Assembly: GCA_017437125.1 (NCBI GenBank)
Contig: JAFSBV010000001.1
Location: forward strand, 124,001-188,000
DNA: 64,000 nt
Direction of reading: 5' to 3'
Origin: Bacteroidales bacterium
GTDB taxonomy: Bacteria; Bacteroidota; Bacteroidia; Bacteroidales; UBA932
The notes under the pieces are model-generated. The model had not been told where the DNA came from. It did not search any database and was given only the letters and a program-made list of their open reading frames with translations. Positions 19,467-28,055 of this stretch are shown here, piece after piece (position 1 is the stretch's first letter; every line of letters begins with the position of its first letter). A program made the translations under genes and the position numbers.

Positions 19467-19474
19467 CAAAGATA
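19467..19474 (-). promoter_or_regulatory. -7 element of sppA-cutC
   Basis: Minus-strand TATCTTTG, about 50 nt before the sppA ATG, in the short gap after the GH127 gene. Confidence 0.5.
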
Positions 19475-19492
19475 CTACAAAGCTTTGGAATT

Positions 19493-21865
19493 TCATCGAG
19501 AAATCAACCTTACTTCATAGATCTCACCTATCTGTTTCTTTGGTTTCGCCACGAATTTCACGCGTACCTGGGTCTTGTCTTTCAATATCTCTGCCGGAAT
19601 CTCATATACCTCATATTTGAACTCCGAAATGCGGTATTTGCCTGTGTTGTTCACTGATTTAACAAGCACATCATCCACGAAGATATCGAACTCGTGGCTC
19701 TTCCATTCTCCCACTCCCCAGTATTTCAGCCTGATCGAGAGGTCTTCGCGGCCCTCTGTCTGCATAAGGTAGCTGAAGGAATGTCCGTCGCTGGCATCAC
19801 GCCAGAAGCAGTCGTTGGTGTTGCCGGTATATGACCTGTCCGTTTCCATCTTATGGTCGTTTTCAGGCTGCTGCTCGCCAGGCTGCACCTTATCGACAGT
19901 ACGTGCCTCAAGCTCCTGCCTTTCCTGCTCTGCTCTTGCAAGCTGTGCAAGATGATCCTTGTAGCTGTCCTCCGAAAGGGCAAGCCAGTACATCATATAG
20001 CGTGAATCATGGATCTCGAAGAAAGGCTGGATCTCGTTGCGGATCTCATTCTCCATCCTTGTCGAAAGGGTGAAATGCAGAGGCTTGCCAGGTATAGGCT
20101 GGAGATCGGAAGCAATGCTCTCGATGTCATTGTCAATGAGGATAGGAGCCTGATCGACAGACAGCTTCTTTCCGCTTGCATACTGTCCGAAGCGGCTGTC
20201 GTCAGCAATGAGATGAGCCATGTCCTCTGTTCCTGTCTTCATTCCGAGGAGGATCGGGCCATGCATCAGGGCGATGTACTGCGGCTCGTTCGGCAGATAT
20301 TCCACGCTGCTGTGCATAGGGAATACGATATCGATGACATCTCCCTTCTTCCACTTCCTGTCGATCTGGACATATGAAGACGGGCCTGTAATAAGTGTGA
20401 CAGGCTTGCCGTTTACCTTCACCGAGAATTCACCAGGTCTTACCCAGCCCGGATAACGTACAAGAAGCGGGAATTCTCCCTTTCCTTCCGCAATCGTGAT
20501 CCTGCTGCTTTCTGCATATGGGAAACCGGTTTCCTGGCGGATCTTCATGCCCTTTTCCTTCCAGTCCAGCTCGGATGAAACAAAGAGATTTACATAAAGT
20601 GCATCGCCGTTCTTCGTATATATGAAATGTCCGTATTTTCCATGATTCTCCATTCCCGTACCCACGCAGCACCACATCGCTTCGTTCGGAGCCGAATAAT
20701 TGCGGTAGTGACGCGGACGTGCAGGTGTGAAATATACATATCCACCATGCTCCGGATGCTGGGTAGAAAGGATATGGTTGAATGTCGCGAGCTCGTAATA
20801 ATCCGCATAACGTGCCTCAGGATTGCGTCTGTGCAGGTTTTCTGTAAGCTTGAGCATGTTATGGGTGTTACAGCTCTCCGGACCGTCGATATCATTGATG
20901 AAGTCCATGCATGAATCGTCGCTCGGGAAATGCTCTCTTCGGCTGTTTCCGCCGAAAGCCAGCGAGCGGTAGCCTGTCACAGTCTCCCAGAAATATGAAC
21001 TGGCTGTATGATATGTCTCGTCACCTGTGAGTTCTGAAATGCGCTCGAAACCGACAGCCTTGGGAACCTGTGTGTTCGCGTGCATGTTGGTCAGACAGTC
21101 CTGATGCTGTGACATAGGTGTGAGCAGCCTCTTGTGTGAGAAACGTCTTGCGCATTCAATATACTTCTCATCTCCGCTTATGGCATAGGCATCGGCAAGC
21201 ACCTCGTTCATTCCTCCGTGCTCATTGCCAAGCATATGCTCCACCTGCTCGTCAGAAAGACCTGCAGTGAGGTCTATCGTCCAGTCGCAGAAACCGAGGA
21301 AGAGGTTCTTCGCCTGCTCGTTTCCGCAGTAAAGCCATGCGTCACGCAGTCCGGCATACATCTTATGCAGATTGTAGAACGGTGCCCATGCACCGAAATA
21401 TATGCCGAATTCCCCTTTCTTGAAAGAACTCCAGAGACGTGCACTTCCAGGGAATCCGCCTACATATCCTTTTCCCCAGTCCGGATGGTTCCTGTTATGG
21501 GCGTCAGCACATTCCTGCAGCTCGCTTATCATATATTCCATCCTGAGACGGCATTCCTCGTTTCCTGTAGCCGCATTAAGCGCCATCGCGCTTAGATAAT
21601 GACCACCGACATGACCGTCCAGACCGTCCCAGTTAGGATATGTTTCTGCCTTGGGAACCAGTCCTGCTTCCTTCCTGTACGGAGCCAGAAGGCGGTCGCA
21701 GTCATACAGCAGCAATGTCTCTATGTTGAGGTCGCGTGCCTGCTTCAGAGGTCCGTCAAGCAAAGTGACATCCCCGACTGGAAATTTGTCTTCGTAAAGC
21801 TTGTCCTGCGCCTCAGAGCTTACGGCGAGCAGCGCCAGGATGACAGATAGGGTAAGTTTTTTCAT
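19493..21865 (-). CDS. GH127 family glycoside hydrolase (beta-L-arabinofuranosidase-like)
   Basis: Secreted enzyme of the DUF1680/GH127 family. The 790-residue protein has a signal peptide (MKKLTLSVILALLAVSSEAQ) and an (alpha/alpha)6 barrel. The zinc and catalytic residues known from the family are visible: a Glu in SRREHFPS, Glu and Cys in GPESCNTHNM, and the Cys pair in EAMWCCVGTG. A C-terminal beta-sandwich follows (about 650-790). The start at 21865 is chosen from the signal peptide; the open frame runs on to 22141 against the divergent gene. No carbohydrate-uptake susCD pair is adjacent, so it appears isolated. Confidence 0.9.
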   Translation of the reverse strand: MKKLTLSVILALLAVSSEAQDKLYEDKFPVGDVTLLDGPLKQARDLNIETLLLYDCDRLLAPYRKEAGLVPKAETYPNWDGLDGHVGGHYLSAMALNAATGNEECRLRMEYMISELQECADAHNRNHPDWGKGYVGGFPGSARLWSSFKKGEFGIYFGAWAPFYNLHKMYAGLRDAWLYCGNEQAKNLFLGFCDWTIDLTAGLSDEQVEHMLGNEHGGMNEVLADAYAISGDEKYIECARRFSHKRLLTPMSQHQDCLTNMHANTQVPKAVGFERISELTGDETYHTASSYFWETVTGYRSLAFGGNSRREHFPSDDSCMDFINDIDGPESCNTHNMLKLTENLHRRNPEARYADYYELATFNHILSTQHPEHGGYVYFTPARPRHYRNYSAPNEAMWCCVGTGMENHGKYGHFIYTKNGDALYVNLFVSSELDWKEKGMKIRQETGFPYAESSRITIAEGKGEFPLLVRYPGWVRPGEFSVKVNGKPVTLITGPSSYVQIDRKWKKGDVIDIVFPMHSSVEYLPNEPQYIALMHGPILLGMKTGTEDMAHLIADDSRFGQYASGKKLSVDQAPILIDNDIESIASDLQPIPGKPLHFTLSTRMENEIRNEIQPFFEIHDSRYMMYWLALSEDSYKDHLAQLARAEQERQELEARTVDKVQPGEQQPENDHKMETDRSYTGNTNDCFWRDASDGHSFSYLMQTEGREDLSIRLKYWGVGEWKSHEFDIFVDDVLVKSVNNTGKYRISEFKYEVYEIPAEILKDKTQVRVKFVAKPKKQIGEIYEVRLISR

Positions 21866-21886
21866 GTCTATGTTTTTTAAGAAAAC

Positions 21887-21894
21887 CAAAGTTA
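21887..21894 (-). promoter_or_regulatory. -7 element of the GH127 gene
   Basis: Minus-strand TAACTTTG about 22 nt upstream of the ATG; no clear -33 element. Confidence 0.4.
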
Positions 21895-21957
21895 CTGATA
21901 AAATAACTTTAAATGAAGTTTTCTGATAAAAACGTATCGTGATATGCTTAATTTTTG

Positions 21958-21965
21958 TAAATTTG
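21958..21965 (+). promoter_or_regulatory. -7 element of the HYC_CC_PP gene
   Basis: TAAATTTG followed by CG, 9 nt before the ATG at 21975. If used, the leader would be almost absent. Confidence 0.4.
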
Positions 21966-21974
21966 CGGGTTGAG

Positions 21975-22502
21975 ATGAGAAATGTTTTCATAAAGATTCT
22001 GGCAATGGTGCTGACCGTATGGTACTCGATGAGTATCATAGGTTTTGATGTGCATACATGCAGCGGAAGCGGAAGGAGCTTTGTGACTTCGTTCATCGAA
22101 GGCATGACATGTGAGGATATCCATCCGGAGCATGTCTGCAATCCGGAATCATGCTGTGCGGATGTCCATGAAACCGACGGTCACGGCTGTTGCGGACATT
22201 CTCATCATGAAGGCATGAACAGTCATTCGGACTGCCTCTATTGCGACGGAACGGCATTCGAGGCTAAATCATGCTGTTCGAATGACTATCAGGTGCTCCA
22301 TCTGACCGGCACTCTCTCATCAGACGATCACCGTCATTATGATGAATGCGGATGCGGACTTTGCCCTTGCATCCTGCCGTATTCTCATGGCAATGACACC
22401 CCTCTTGTATTCAGAAATCTTATTGCATATATTCAGGAGCCCGATTCCGGGCTGTCAGCGGCAGGCGACAGGCAGGCCGCACTCAGCATCTGGCGTATCT
22501 GA
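21975..22502 (+). CDS. HYC_CC_PP family Cys/His-rich exported protein
   Basis: Small Bacteroidota family typically found beside TonB receptors and metal-binding proteins; no biochemical role is established to my knowledge. The 175-residue product has an N-terminal hydrophobic segment (MRNVFIKILAMVLTVWYS) and the family hallmark GFDVHTCSGSG. It is unusually rich in Cys and His (CNPESCCADVHE, HGCCGHSHHEG, CGCGLCPCI), which fits metal binding. The start at 21975 is preferred to an in-frame ATG 36 nt upstream since it opens the signal segment. It leads the TonB receptor and HMA protein. Confidence 0.75.
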   Translation: MRNVFIKILAMVLTVWYSMSIIGFDVHTCSGSGRSFVTSFIEGMTCEDIHPEHVCNPESCCADVHETDGHGCCGHSHHEGMNSHSDCLYCDGTAFEAKSCCSNDYQVLHLTGTLSSDDHRHYDECGCGLCPCILPYSHGNDTPLVFRNLIAYIQEPDSGLSAAGDRQAALSIWRI

Positions 22503-22565
22503 TTACAGTAATTCCTTACTTCGCTCCAGTTTCCGGCTGCCGTTTAAGCGTCAGCTCTGAACCAT

Positions 22566-22606
22566 CCGACCCAATGTCATTTCGAGCGAAGTCGAGAAAT
22601 CTCTTT
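22566..22606 (+). repeat. Dispersed TGTCATnnCGAGCGAAG-type repeat
   Basis: The gap between the HYC_CC_PP gene and the TonB receptor contains TGTCATTTCGAGCGAAGT followed by CGAGAAATCT, a member of the degenerate repeat family also seen near 27761, 32045 and 44968. Confidence 0.5.
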
Positions 22607-22629
22607 TCAATCAGTAAACCGGAAAACAC

Positions 22630-24789
22630 ATGAAAAAGACAATAATATTCATTTTCGCAGTCCTTGTGGCTACAATCCCTTCATTCGCACAGGTGGTGAA
22701 TGCCAACGGTGAGTTGATCGATACCACAGACATTTACGGAGAACGTGCGGACAGCCTTGACGCAGCGGTATTCGTTTCGCGCCAGGCCGGAAACTATCTT
22801 TCAAAAGGAAAGGAAATACGTACCGAGGTCATTTCGGCTGCCGGCCTCTGCAAGATGGCCTGCTGTAATCTCGCGGAGAGCTTCGAGAACTCTGCCAGCG
22901 TCACCGTAGGCTTCTCGGATGCAGTGACAGGAGCGCGTCAGATCCGTCTCCTCGGCCTCTCGGGCACATATACCCAGATGCTTGACGAGACCCGTCCTGT
23001 GATGCGCGGTCTTTCGGCACCTTTCGGCCTTTCATATGTACCAGGCCAGTGGCTCGAGAGCATCCAGATCGCCAAGGGCTCATCTTCTGTAATCAACGGA
23101 GTCGAGTGCATGACAGGCCAGATCAATATGGAGCATCGCAAGCCGACGGACGAAAAGCCCCTCTTCCTGAATGCAGCAGTGATGAGCGATAGCAAGATGG
23201 ACTTCAATGTAGCTTCATCACTTCAGATGGGTTACAAATGGAGCACGGTCATTCTTGCTCATGTATCGGGCAATGTGGAACCTCATGACATGAACGGAGA
23301 CCTGTTCCTTGACGAGCCTCAGATGCTTCAGTTCAATCTTTCCAACCGCTGGCTCTATCAGGCGGACAACGGAGTGCAGGTGCGCTTCGGAGTACGTGCC
23401 CTTCAGGACAGCCGTCTCGGCGGCTCTTTCTGGAAAGATGAAAGCACAGGAAAGACTCTGTATTATGACAAGGACAGATATTCGCTGAGCTCTTTCAACA
23501 GGATTGACCCTTGGGGCTCGGACATCCTCAACCGCTCGATCAACGGTTACCTCAAAGTGGGTGTTCCTCTGAACGAGGACAATTCGCAGAATGTAGCTCT
23601 CATCGCTGACTACAGCTATCAGGATATGGATTCCTACTTCGGTTCGACAAAATATCTCGCAGGCCAGCATTCTGCATATGCCAACCTCCTGTATCAGAAT
23701 GTCATAAATGATTCTCACAGGTTTACTTTGGGACTCAACGGAACCTTCGACCGCTACAACGAGGACTATGCAAGATCCGTATGGACGACCCGTCCTGTTG
23801 ACTCTGCATACAAGGGAATGACTGACCTTGCCAATGTGGGTGCATTCGGAGAATATACCTTCCATGCAGGAGAAGAATTTTCTGCCATAGTGGGACTTCG
23901 CGGCGACTGGTTCAAGAACCAGGGATTCAAGGTGTCGCCACGTGTGACATTGAAATATATGCCGATCGAGGAAATCGTGATCCGTGCTAACGGAGGACGC
24001 GGACTGAGGTATTCTACACCACTGGTGGACAATATCGGAGTGTTCTCTACAGGAAAGGAGTTCTACGGATCTTACAATGACCATATCCTTGAGGATGCAT
24101 GGACATTCGGAGGAAACATCACATATTACCTTCCGTTCGGAACATCGTCCAACACATATCTCAGCTTTGACTATTTCCACACTCAGTTCGCTGAGCAGAT
24201 GGTAGTGGATTATGAATACGGACTTAATCAGATCCATTTCTATGCTTTGGGCGGAAACAGGTCATATACAGACAATTATCAGCTCGACTTCTCTATCGAT
24301 CCTTTTGAGAGATTCAACATCACCACTACTTTCCGTTACACCAATGCCAAGATCGAACTGGCAGGAAAGAGCCTTGTCGAGAAGCCTATGACAAGCCGTT
24401 TCAAGGGAGTCCTCAACATGCAGTACGCTACTAACCTGAACAAATGGATCTTCGACTTCACAGCCTCCCTCAACGGATCATGCCGCGTTTACAACTTCAT
24501 GGAGAATCTCAAGGATGAAAACGGCAAGCTTCTTTATGAGAACGGACGAACCCCTGTATATCCGCTTCTTTACGCTCAGGTGACACGCCGTTTCAAGGGC
24601 TGGGATGTATATATCGGTGCCGAGAACCTTACCAACTTCAGACAGAAGAACGTAATCCTTGGAACCAAGGATGGTGAGGGCTTTGTGAATCCGCGTGTGG
24701 CTTCATTCGATGCCAGCTGCATCTGGGGACCTCTCATGGGAATCAAGGCTCATGTCGGTTTCCGCTTCACCCTTTGGAAGAAAGCCTGA
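22630..24789 (+). CDS. TonB-dependent outer-membrane receptor
   Basis: Outer-membrane gated barrel for scarce nutrients. The 719-residue protein has a signal peptide (MKKTIIFIFAVLVATIPSFAQ), a plug domain (about 55-165, including ICKMACC-like CKMACCNLAESFENSASV and TGARQIRLLGLSG) and a barrel ending in a conserved aromatic strand (HVGFRFTLWKKA). It lacks the N-terminal carboxypeptidase-like domain of SusC proteins. Its neighbours, a Cys/His-rich exported protein and a secreted HMA protein, suggest metal (perhaps copper) or metallophore transport; the substrate is inference. Confidence 0.9.
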   Translation: MKKTIIFIFAVLVATIPSFAQVVNANGELIDTTDIYGERADSLDAAVFVSRQAGNYLSKGKEIRTEVISAAGLCKMACCNLAESFENSASVTVGFSDAVTGARQIRLLGLSGTYTQMLDETRPVMRGLSAPFGLSYVPGQWLESIQIAKGSSSVINGVECMTGQINMEHRKPTDEKPLFLNAAVMSDSKMDFNVASSLQMGYKWSTVILAHVSGNVEPHDMNGDLFLDEPQMLQFNLSNRWLYQADNGVQVRFGVRALQDSRLGGSFWKDESTGKTLYYDKDRYSLSSFNRIDPWGSDILNRSINGYLKVGVPLNEDNSQNVALIADYSYQDMDSYFGSTKYLAGQHSAYANLLYQNVINDSHRFTLGLNGTFDRYNEDYARSVWTTRPVDSAYKGMTDLANVGAFGEYTFHAGEEFSAIVGLRGDWFKNQGFKVSPRVTLKYMPIEEIVIRANGGRGLRYSTPLVDNIGVFSTGKEFYGSYNDHILEDAWTFGGNITYYLPFGTSSNTYLSFDYFHTQFAEQMVVDYEYGLNQIHFYALGGNRSYTDNYQLDFSIDPFERFNITTTFRYTNAKIELAGKSLVEKPMTSRFKGVLNMQYATNLNKWIFDFTASLNGSCRVYNFMENLKDENGKLLYENGRTPVYPLLYAQVTRRFKGWDVYIGAENLTNFRQKNVILGTKDGEGFVNPRVASFDASCIWGPLMGIKAHVGFRFTLWKKA

Positions 24790-24792
24790 TTA

Positions 24793-24876
24793 TCATCCCG
24801 AGCCTGACTATCATCCCGAGCTTGCTTTTGTCATCCCGAGCTTGTTTTTGTCATCCCGAGCTTGCCGAGGGATCTG
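24793..24876 (+). repeat. Tandem TCATCCCGAGCTTG repeats
   Basis: Copies of TCATCCCGAGC(C/T)TG begin at 24793, 24811, 24831 and 24851 (18-20 bp steps), starting right after the TonB receptor stop. The last copy continues into CCGAGGGATCTGAA, the usual end of this dispersed repeat type. Confidence 0.85.
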
Positions 24877-24892
24877 AATAAAGAATAATTAT

Positions 24893-24900
24893 TATATTTG
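24893..24900 (+). promoter_or_regulatory. -7 element of the HMA gene
   Basis: TATATTTG, an exact TAnnTTTG match, 9 nt before the ATG at 24910. Confidence 0.45.
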
Positions 24901-24909
24901 TACAATATT

Positions 24910-25299
24910 ATGAAAAAGACAATCATCCTTACCATCGCAGCCCTCATGACTGTTTCGTCTGCATACGTGGCTGCAGCAGAAGTTACTGAACCATCAGTAC
25001 TTACCGACAAGAAGCCTGCAAAGAAGAAAGGCGAAGTAAAGGAAGTCACTTTCCTTGTGCATCTCCACTGCGAGAACTGCGTGAAGAAGGTGCAGGAGAA
25101 TATCGCTTTTGAGAAGGGAGTGAAGGATCTCAAGGTGTCTCTTGATGACCAGACTGTAGCTCTCAAATATGATGCTGCCAAGACTTCTGAGGAAACTCTC
25201 AAGACTGCTATCGAGAAACTCGGCTATCCTGTAAGCGGAAAGCTTGAGCCAGGTCAGAAGGCTGAACACCATCACCACGGACACGATCATCAGCATTAA
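24910..25299 (+). CDS. Secreted heavy-metal-associated (HMA) domain protein with His-rich tail
   Basis: Probable periplasmic metal-binding protein. The 129-residue product has a signal peptide (MKKTIILTIAALMTVSSAYVAAA), a Lys-rich spacer, and one HMA domain (about 45-115) with the metal site in HLHCENCVKKV (CxxC). It ends in a His-rich tail (EHHHHGHDHQH). Fits copper or similar soft-metal binding; together with the TonB receptor and HYC_CC_PP protein it makes a likely metal-handling unit. It is followed 6 nt later by the nfnA-like gene. Confidence 0.85.
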   Translation: MKKTIILTIAALMTVSSAYVAAAEVTEPSVLTDKKPAKKKGEVKEVTFLVHLHCENCVKKVQENIAFEKGVKDLKVSLDDQTVALKYDAAKTSEETLKTAIEKLGYPVSGKLEPGQKAEHHHHGHDHQH

Positions 25300-25305
25300 A
25301 ATATC

Positions 25306-26169
25306 ATGTACGAAATCATAACCAAAGAAATGCTCACGCCGACGATCTGTCGCATGAAGGTACATGCTCCGCGTCTTGCGGCTGCAGCCCTTCCGGGACA
25401 GTTCCTTATCGTGCGTGCCACTGAGAACGGAGAGCGTATTCCTCTGACTATCAGTGATTATGACAAAGCCGCCGGTACTGTCACTATCGTGACACAGCAG
25501 ATCGGTGCATCATCTTCTGAAATCATCTCTTTCGAGCAGGGAGAGGCCTTTGCAGACGTAGTTGGCCCTCTCGGCATCCCTTCGGACTTCACAGAAATGT
25601 CTGAAGAGGAGCTCAAGGGAAAGAGGTATATATTCATCGCCGGAGGTGTGGGTACAGCCCCTGTTTACCCTCAGGTGAAGTGGCTCCATGACAAAGGTGT
25701 TGCCGTTGATGTCATAGTAGGTGCAAAGACAAAGGACCTCGTGATCTATAAGGAGGAGATGGAGGCTGTGTGCGACAATCTTTACCTCTGTACGGATGAC
25801 GGTTCTGCCGGCTTCAAGGGTCTCGTTACCGCAATGCTCGAGAAGCTTGTGACAGAGGACGGAAAGAAATATGATCAGGCTGTTGCTATCGGCCCTATGA
25901 TCATGATGAAGTTCGCTACCCTCACATGCAAGAAGCTCGAGCTTCCGGTCATCGTCAGCCTCAATACATTGATGGTGGACGGTACGGGAATGTGCGGCGC
26001 TTGTCGCGTCACAGTGGCAGGAAAGACACGTTTCGCATGTGTGGAAGGTCCGGAGTTCAATGGTTATGATGTTGACTTTGACGAGGCTATGCGTCGTCAG
26101 GGAATGTATAAGACTGAGGAAGTCGAGGCGAACGAACATCACAAATGCAGAATAGGGAGGGGAAAGTAA
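25306..26169 (+). CDS. Sulfide/dihydroorotate dehydrogenase-like FAD/NAD-binding subunit (NfnA-like)
   Basis: Ferredoxin-NADP reductase-type subunit. The 287 residues contain the FAD-binding barrel (ALPGQFLIVRATENGERIPLTISD), the NAD-binding loop IFIAGGVGTAPVYPQVKWL and a C-terminal Cys cluster for [2Fe-2S] (DGTGMCGACRVTVAGKTRFACVEGPEF). This matches the small subunit of NfnAB / the partner of GltA-like subunits. The stop overlaps the start of the next gene by one base. Whether it performs electron bifurcation or transhydrogenation cannot be told here. Confidence 0.9.
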   Translation: MYEIITKEMLTPTICRMKVHAPRLAAAALPGQFLIVRATENGERIPLTISDYDKAAGTVTIVTQQIGASSSEIISFEQGEAFADVVGPLGIPSDFTEMSEEELKGKRYIFIAGGVGTAPVYPQVKWLHDKGVAVDVIVGAKTKDLVIYKEEMEAVCDNLYLCTDDGSAGFKGLVTAMLEKLVTEDGKKYDQAVAIGPMIMMKFATLTCKKLELPVIVSLNTLMVDGTGMCGACRVTVAGKTRFACVEGPEFNGYDVDFDEAMRRQGMYKTEEVEANEHHKCRIGRGK

Positions 26170-27554
26170 TGGCAAATAAGATTCCAAGAGTTCCTGTGAG
26201 AGAGCAGGATCCTAAGGTGCGTGCTACCAACTTCGAGGAGGTATGCTACGGATATAATGTAGAGGAGGCTCAGCTGGAGGCTACAAGATGTCTCCATTGC
26301 AAGAACCCGCGCTGCGTGGCTGCCTGCCCTGTAAGCGTGAAGATTCCTAACTTCATCGCTCAGGTCGCTGCCGGCAATTTCGCTGCTGCCGCTGCTGTCA
26401 TCGCAGAAGACTCATCACTTCCTGCAATCTGCGGACGTGTATGTCCTCAGGAGACACAGTGCGAGGGCAGCTGTATCCTCGGCGTGAAGGGCGAGCCTGT
26501 GGCTATCGGAAAGCTCGAGCGTTTCGTTGCTGACTGGAGCCGTGAGAACGGTGGTGTGAAGCCTGAGGTCGCTCCTGCGAACGGCCATAAGATCGCAGTC
26601 ATCGGAAGCGGCCCTGCAGGCCTTGCATGTGCTTCAGACCTTGCTAAGCTCGGCTATGATGTGACTATCTTCGAGGCCCTCCATCGTCCTGGCGGAGTGC
26701 TTGAGTATGGTATTCCGGAGTTCCGTCTCCCTAAGGACAAGGTCGTTGCTGCCGAAATCGAGTCGGTGAAGGCACTTGGCGTGAAGATCGAGACAAACGT
26801 CATCGCAGGTAGGACAGTGACCATCGATTCCCTCCTTGACGAGGAAGGCTTTGCTGCCGTATTCGTAGGATCGGGAGCAGGACTTCCGAAGTTCATGGGC
26901 ATCCCAGGTGAGAACTTCAATGGCGTATTCTCCGCAAACGAGTTCCTTACAAGAAACAACCTCATGAAGGCATACAGGGACGATTACATGACTCCTATCC
27001 ATGCCGGAAAGAAGGTCGTTGTCGTAGGTGGCGGAAACGTAGCTATGGATGCTGCACGTACAGCTCTCAGGCTTGGTGCGGAGACTACAATCGTATATCG
27101 CCGTACCGAGACGGAACTTCCTGCACGTCGTGAGGAGGTTCATCATGCGAAGGAGGAAGGCATCCAGTTCGCGATGCTTACAAATCCTGTAGAGATCGTA
27201 GGTGACGAGAAGGGCTGGGTCAAGGCTGTGAAGTGCATCCGCATGGAGCTCGGCGAGCCGGACGAAAGCGGCCGCAGAAGCCCTGTGGCAGTGCCTGGTT
27301 CGGAGTTCGAGATCGAGACAGAGACAGTGATCATGTCCCTCGGAACATCGCCTAACCCGCTCATCGCAAAGACCACCGCAGGTCTTGAGACCAACCGCCG
27401 CGGATGTATAGTTGCTGATGAGAACGGAGCGACAACCCGTCCGGGAGTATTCGCCGGCGGAGATGCCGTGACAGGTGCTGCGACAGTGATCCTCGCGATG
27501 GGAGCAGGCCGTAAGGCTGCCGCTGCCATCCATGAATATGTTCAGAACAGGTAA
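26169..27554 (+). CDS. gltA: NADPH-dependent glutamate synthase-like flavoprotein (GltA/NfnB-like)
   Basis: Large subunit paired with the previous gene. The 461-residue product has the N-terminal iron-sulfur domain (CLHCKNPRCVAACPV, CGRVCPQETQCEGSC), an FAD dinucleotide fold (GSGPAGLACASDLAKLGYDV) and an NADPH fold (VVVGGGNVAMDAARTALRLG), ending in the conserved GDAVTGAATVILAMGAGRKAA. The start at 26169 (TAATG overlap) is preferred to an in-frame ATG 24 nt upstream. In many Bacteroidota this pair lies together and is annotated as glutamate synthase homotetramer or Nfn. Confidence 0.93.
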   Translation: MANKIPRVPVREQDPKVRATNFEEVCYGYNVEEAQLEATRCLHCKNPRCVAACPVSVKIPNFIAQVAAGNFAAAAAVIAEDSSLPAICGRVCPQETQCEGSCILGVKGEPVAIGKLERFVADWSRENGGVKPEVAPANGHKIAVIGSGPAGLACASDLAKLGYDVTIFEALHRPGGVLEYGIPEFRLPKDKVVAAEIESVKALGVKIETNVIAGRTVTIDSLLDEEGFAAVFVGSGAGLPKFMGIPGENFNGVFSANEFLTRNNLMKAYRDDYMTPIHAGKKVVVVGGGNVAMDAARTALRLGAETTIVYRRTETELPARREEVHHAKEEGIQFAMLTNPVEIVGDEKGWVKAVKCIRMELGEPDESGRRSPVAVPGSEFEIETETVIMSLGTSPNPLIAKTTAGLETNRRGCIVADENGATTRPGVFAGGDAVTGAATVILAMGAGRKAAAAIHEYVQNR

Positions 27555-27605
27555 TCAATGACAGGCGTCCTTTATTAAGATGTCCTTCAGAACCCTTATC
27601 AGAAA

Positions 27606-27716
27606 GTGATGTACCAAGTTTCAGCGGTTATTTGGTGCATCAGTCCGAAAAAGGCATCAAAACGCCTTCAAAACCATAGTGATGCACCAAGAATCGGCAT
27701 TTTCTTGGTGCATCAC
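27606..27716. repeat. Two related GTGATGCACCAAG palindromes
   Basis: Unit two (27679-27716) has a perfect 15-bp inverted repeat, GTGATGCACCAAGAA facing TTCTTGGTGCATCAC, with an 8-nt loop. Unit one (27606-27642) is a degenerate version, GTGATGTACCAAG facing TTTGGTGCATCA. The spacer includes an AAGGC/GCCTT pair. Function unknown. Confidence 0.8.
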
Positions 27717-27760
27717 TTATTATCAGGTACTGGGTACTGAAATATCATTCTCCCCTCTGT

Positions 27761-27892
27761 TGTCATATCGTATGAACGGTATTCACTTGTCATATCGACT
27801 GAGCAACATTCACTTGTCATATCGACTGAGCGAAGCGAATGGAGATATCTGTAAACAGATGTCTCGACTCCCGTTGGTCGCTCGACATGACA
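27761..27892. repeat. TGTCATATCG repeats ending in a large inverted repeat
   Basis: TGTCATATCG occurs at 27761, 27788 and 27815, the last two inside a 27-bp duplication (ATTCACTTGTCATATCGACT). From 27815 to 27892 the sequence forms a long imperfect hairpin with ends TGTCATATCGA/TCGACATGACA, central arms GATATCTGT/ACAGATGTC. This is a dispersed palindromic element. Confidence 0.75.
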
Positions 27893-28001
27893 TTTGACCC
27901 CCATTTTCATTATAAATGTATATTATTCCTTTAAAAAACATAAAATTGATGCAACGGATCGTGCAGGAAATGCATCTATATGTCATATTGCGATTTTTCT
28001 G

Positions 28002-28032
28002 TTGAAGAAACGCAGTCTTTTCGTTAAGTTTG
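28002..28032 (+). promoter_or_regulatory. Promoter of the radical-SAM/lipoprotein cluster
   Basis: TTG (28002-28004) and TAAGTTTG (28025-28032) are separated by 20 nt, a good Bacteroidota housekeeping-type promoter, ending 23 nt before the lipoprotein start. Confidence 0.65.
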
Positions 28033-28055
28033 TATCATTATTCTAAAGAATGGTT

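Larger units (their letters stand above)
27555..28001. other. Intergenic stretch with palindromes and dispersed repeats, no gene seen
   Basis: About 450 nt between the gltA-like gene and the radical-SAM/lipoprotein cluster. It holds two related GGTGCATCAC palindromes and a large dispersed repeat (separate entries). Open frames here are short, repeat-derived and lack family signals. Confidence 0.8.

Noticed and set aside
23218..24237. Minus-strand open frame of 339 codons
   Set aside because: Shadow of the TonB-dependent receptor; no signal or motif, and composition follows the complementary frame.
27606..27892. Possible insertion sequence ends
   Set aside because: Palindromes and repeats are present but there is no transposase frame, even degraded, in the interval.
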